Source: CAZAOY01 sp964486925 (GTDB lineage: Bacteria > Bacillota > Clostridia > Oscillospirales > Ruminococcaceae). From it: a stretch of DNA of 23,867 bases. The notes beneath the pieces were generated by a model, which had not been told where the DNA came from, searched no databases, and worked only from the letters and a program-made list of their open reading frames with translations. Shown in pieces: positions 23,798 to 23,867 of this stretch. The DNA lies in the NCBI GenBank assembly GCA_964486925.1, contig CAZAOY010000040.1, forward strand, positions 1 through 23,867, read 5' to 3'. Position 1 is the first letter of the stretch. Every line of letters begins with the position of its first letter. The translations under genes and the position numbers were made by a program.

Positions 23798-23867
23798 ACT
23801 TCGTAGAAGTGAACTTACTTCGTAGAAGTGAACTTACTTCGTAGAAGTGAACTTACTTCGTAGAAGT
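23798..23867. repeat. 19-bp tandem palindromic repeat at the right edge
   Basis: Three full 19-bp units begin at 23798, 23817 and 23836, and a fourth (13 bp) is cut by the window end. The copies seen are identical. Each unit contains ACTTCGTAGAAGT, a 5-bp palindrome with a GTA centre, followed by GAACTT. There are no spacers, so it is not CRISPR. The total array length is unknown. Confidence 0.95.

Noticed and set aside
23798..23867. CRISPR array
   Set aside because: Units are 19 bp and directly adjacent with no unique spacers; no cas genes are present.

Overview
The window looks like chromosomal DNA from an anaerobic, spore-forming, low-to-moderate-GC Firmicute, most likely a Clostridia member near the Oscillospiraceae/Ruminococcaceae. 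This is inferred from gene content: a YunB-type sporulation protein, acetate kinase, ferredoxin-type Fe-S clusters on an aldo/keto reductase, a methyl-accepting chemotaxis protein, DegV, a pyruvate kinase with the extra C-terminal mobile domain, and strong AGGAGG-type ribosome binding sites. No rRNA, tRNA, insertion sequence, phage gene or CRISPR array is visible. Most of the window is housekeeping sequence.

Layout, left to right. A terminator-like hairpin is followed by pyruvate kinase (+). A YunB-like sporulation gene (-) is divergent from an aspartate carbamoyltransferase that carries a fused PyrI-like zinc module (+), which in turn is followed closely by an Fe-S aldo/keto reductase (+) and a strong terminator. 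Next comes an orphan LytTR response regulator (+) and two tandem, mutually similar genes of about 90-95 codons (+). These two show cystatin/stefin hallmarks: an N-terminal Gly, a QIVAG loop and, in one copy, a Pro-Gly second loop. Convergent with them is tmcAL (-), divergent from ackA (+), with a long structured ackA leader. A DUF378 membrane protein (-) is divergent from a cluster of NERD-domain protein, M29 aminopeptidase and TIM-barrel isomerase (+). A chemotaxis receptor (+) and an XRE regulator (+) with operator-like repeats follow. The right third is all on the minus strand. In transcription order it is DegV, pgk, tpiA, an alpha/beta hydrolase, gpmI and an AGCS alanine/glycine symporter. 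The right edge runs off inside a tandem palindromic repeat.

How the genes fit together. pgk, tpiA and gpmI form the lower-glycolysis cluster, though gap and eno are not here and a hydrolase sits between tpiA and gpmI. pyk and ackA complete a path from triose phosphate to acetate with substrate-level ATP formation. tmcAL uses acetate and ATP to modify tRNA and sits head to head with ackA.

The least ordinary part is 5195-6932: an orphan LytTR regulator next to tandem bacterial cystatin-like proteins, with LytTR-box-like sequences before the first. I consider it the best candidate for a poorly described system. All functional calls come from reading motifs; no database search was run.
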